This document shows positions 5,247 to 5,517 of a stretch of DNA of 5,517 nt, one piece after another; position 1 is the first letter of the stretch, and each line of letters begins with the position of its first letter. A program made the position numbers and the translations under genes. This stretch comes from Deltaproteobacteria bacterium. Lineage in GTDB: Bacteria > Myxococcota_A > UBA9042 > DTJE01. The stretch is from positions 1-5,517 of the forward strand of contig JADHTP010000221.1 of NCBI GenBank assembly GCA_016784945.1. The letters are read 5' to 3'. The notes under the pieces were generated by a model that was not told where the DNA came from, did not search any database, and saw only the letters and a list, made by a program, of their open reading frames with translations.

Positions 5247-5517
5247 GGTCCATGGCCGTCGACCACGGCGATCCCTGGGCCAGAATTTCCTCAAGGACCC
5301 CCGCGTGGCGGCCCGCATCGTGCGGGCCTGCAAGCTGAGCCCCGGCGACCGGGTCCTGGAAGTGGGTCCCGGGCGGGGGGCCCTCACCCGCCTCCTGGCC
5401 GAACGTGGCAGCCATCTGGTCCTGGTGGAAAAGGACAGGGCCCTGGCTGCCGCCCTGGAAGAACGATACGCATCGAGTCCCGAGGTCCGGGTGCTGGAAG
5501 GGGATGCCGTCACCCTG
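5239..5517 (+). CDS. rsmA: 16S rRNA dimethyladenosine transferase RsmA, N-terminal part (runs off right edge)
   Basis: RsmA (KsgA) uses SAM to dimethylate A1518 and A1519 at the 3' end of 16S rRNA during late 30S maturation. Its loss classically gives kasugamycin resistance. The first 93 residues of a protein usually about 260-290 long are present. Signatures are SLGQNFLKD (12-20), the SAM-binding motif I VLEVGPGRGALT (39-50), the acidic ribose-binding position in LVLVEKD (60-66, Glu64), and VLEGDAV (85-91) with Asp89. The catalytic NLPY-type motif is beyond the edge. The ATG at 5239 is the only sensible start: no in-frame alternative lies just upstream, and it places SLGQNFL at the usual distance. 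It overlaps the lipoprotein gene by 8 bases (ATGCCTGA) and has no clear Shine-Dalgarno, so termination-reinitiation from the lipoprotein gene is likely. Confidence 0.95.
   Translation, partial: MPEVHGRRPRRSLGQNFLKDPRVAARIVRACKLSPGDRVLEVGPGRGALTRLLAERGSHLVLVEKDRALAAALEERYASSPEVRVLEGDAVTL

Noticed and set aside
1..5517. tRNA, rRNA, CRISPR, insertion sequence, toxin-antitoxin or other defence system
   Set aside because: No cloverleaf, direct-repeat array, transposase, terminal inverted repeat or small two-gene cassette was seen. Nearly all bases are taken up by the six genes.

Overview
The window is a compact, GC-rich bacterial chromosome segment. It carries six genes in two divergent, tightly packed groups that read outward from a 101-base intergenic region at 2705-2805. 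Four genes are clearly recognisable housekeeping genes: glyA, thiC, tsaD and rsmA. Two are uncharacterised predicted lipoproteins. No mobile element, tRNA, rRNA, CRISPR array or phage gene is visible. The gene style suggests a Gram-negative, delta-proteobacteria-like lineage such as Myxococcota or Bradymonadota: an acidic, stalk-like lipoprotein linker, tandem Cys-rich repeats, a TPR lipoprotein and high GC. This placement is inference; no marker gene was compared with a database.

Leftward group (minus strand). thiC (1388-2704) makes the pyrimidine precursor of thiamine. A 55-base gap separates it from a TPR lipoprotein (367-1332). That gene is followed, after only 2 bases, by the start of glyA, serine hydroxymethyltransferase, which begins at 364 and runs off the left edge. 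The glyA ribosome binding site lies inside the last codons of the TPR gene, so the two are probably translationally coupled. A sigma70-like promoter is suggested just upstream of thiC, and a second weaker one overlaps the thiC stop. No TPP riboswitch is recognisable ahead of thiC.

Rightward group (plus strand). tsaD (2806-3837) encodes the tRNA t6A37 threonylcarbamoyltransferase. It is followed after 11 bases by a 465-residue lipoprotein (3849-5246) with an acidic linker, five tandem cysteine-rich units and a C-terminal domain that may be a beta sandwich. The lipoprotein overlaps by 8 bases the start of rsmA, the 16S rRNA dimethyladenosine transferase, which runs off the right edge. So two RNA-modification enzymes bracket a surface or periplasmic protein in what looks like one transcription unit.

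The least explained object is the cysteine-rich lipoprotein at 3849-5246. Its repeat architecture can be read directly, but its function cannot be assigned. I see no convincing evidence of a wholly new multi-gene system here.
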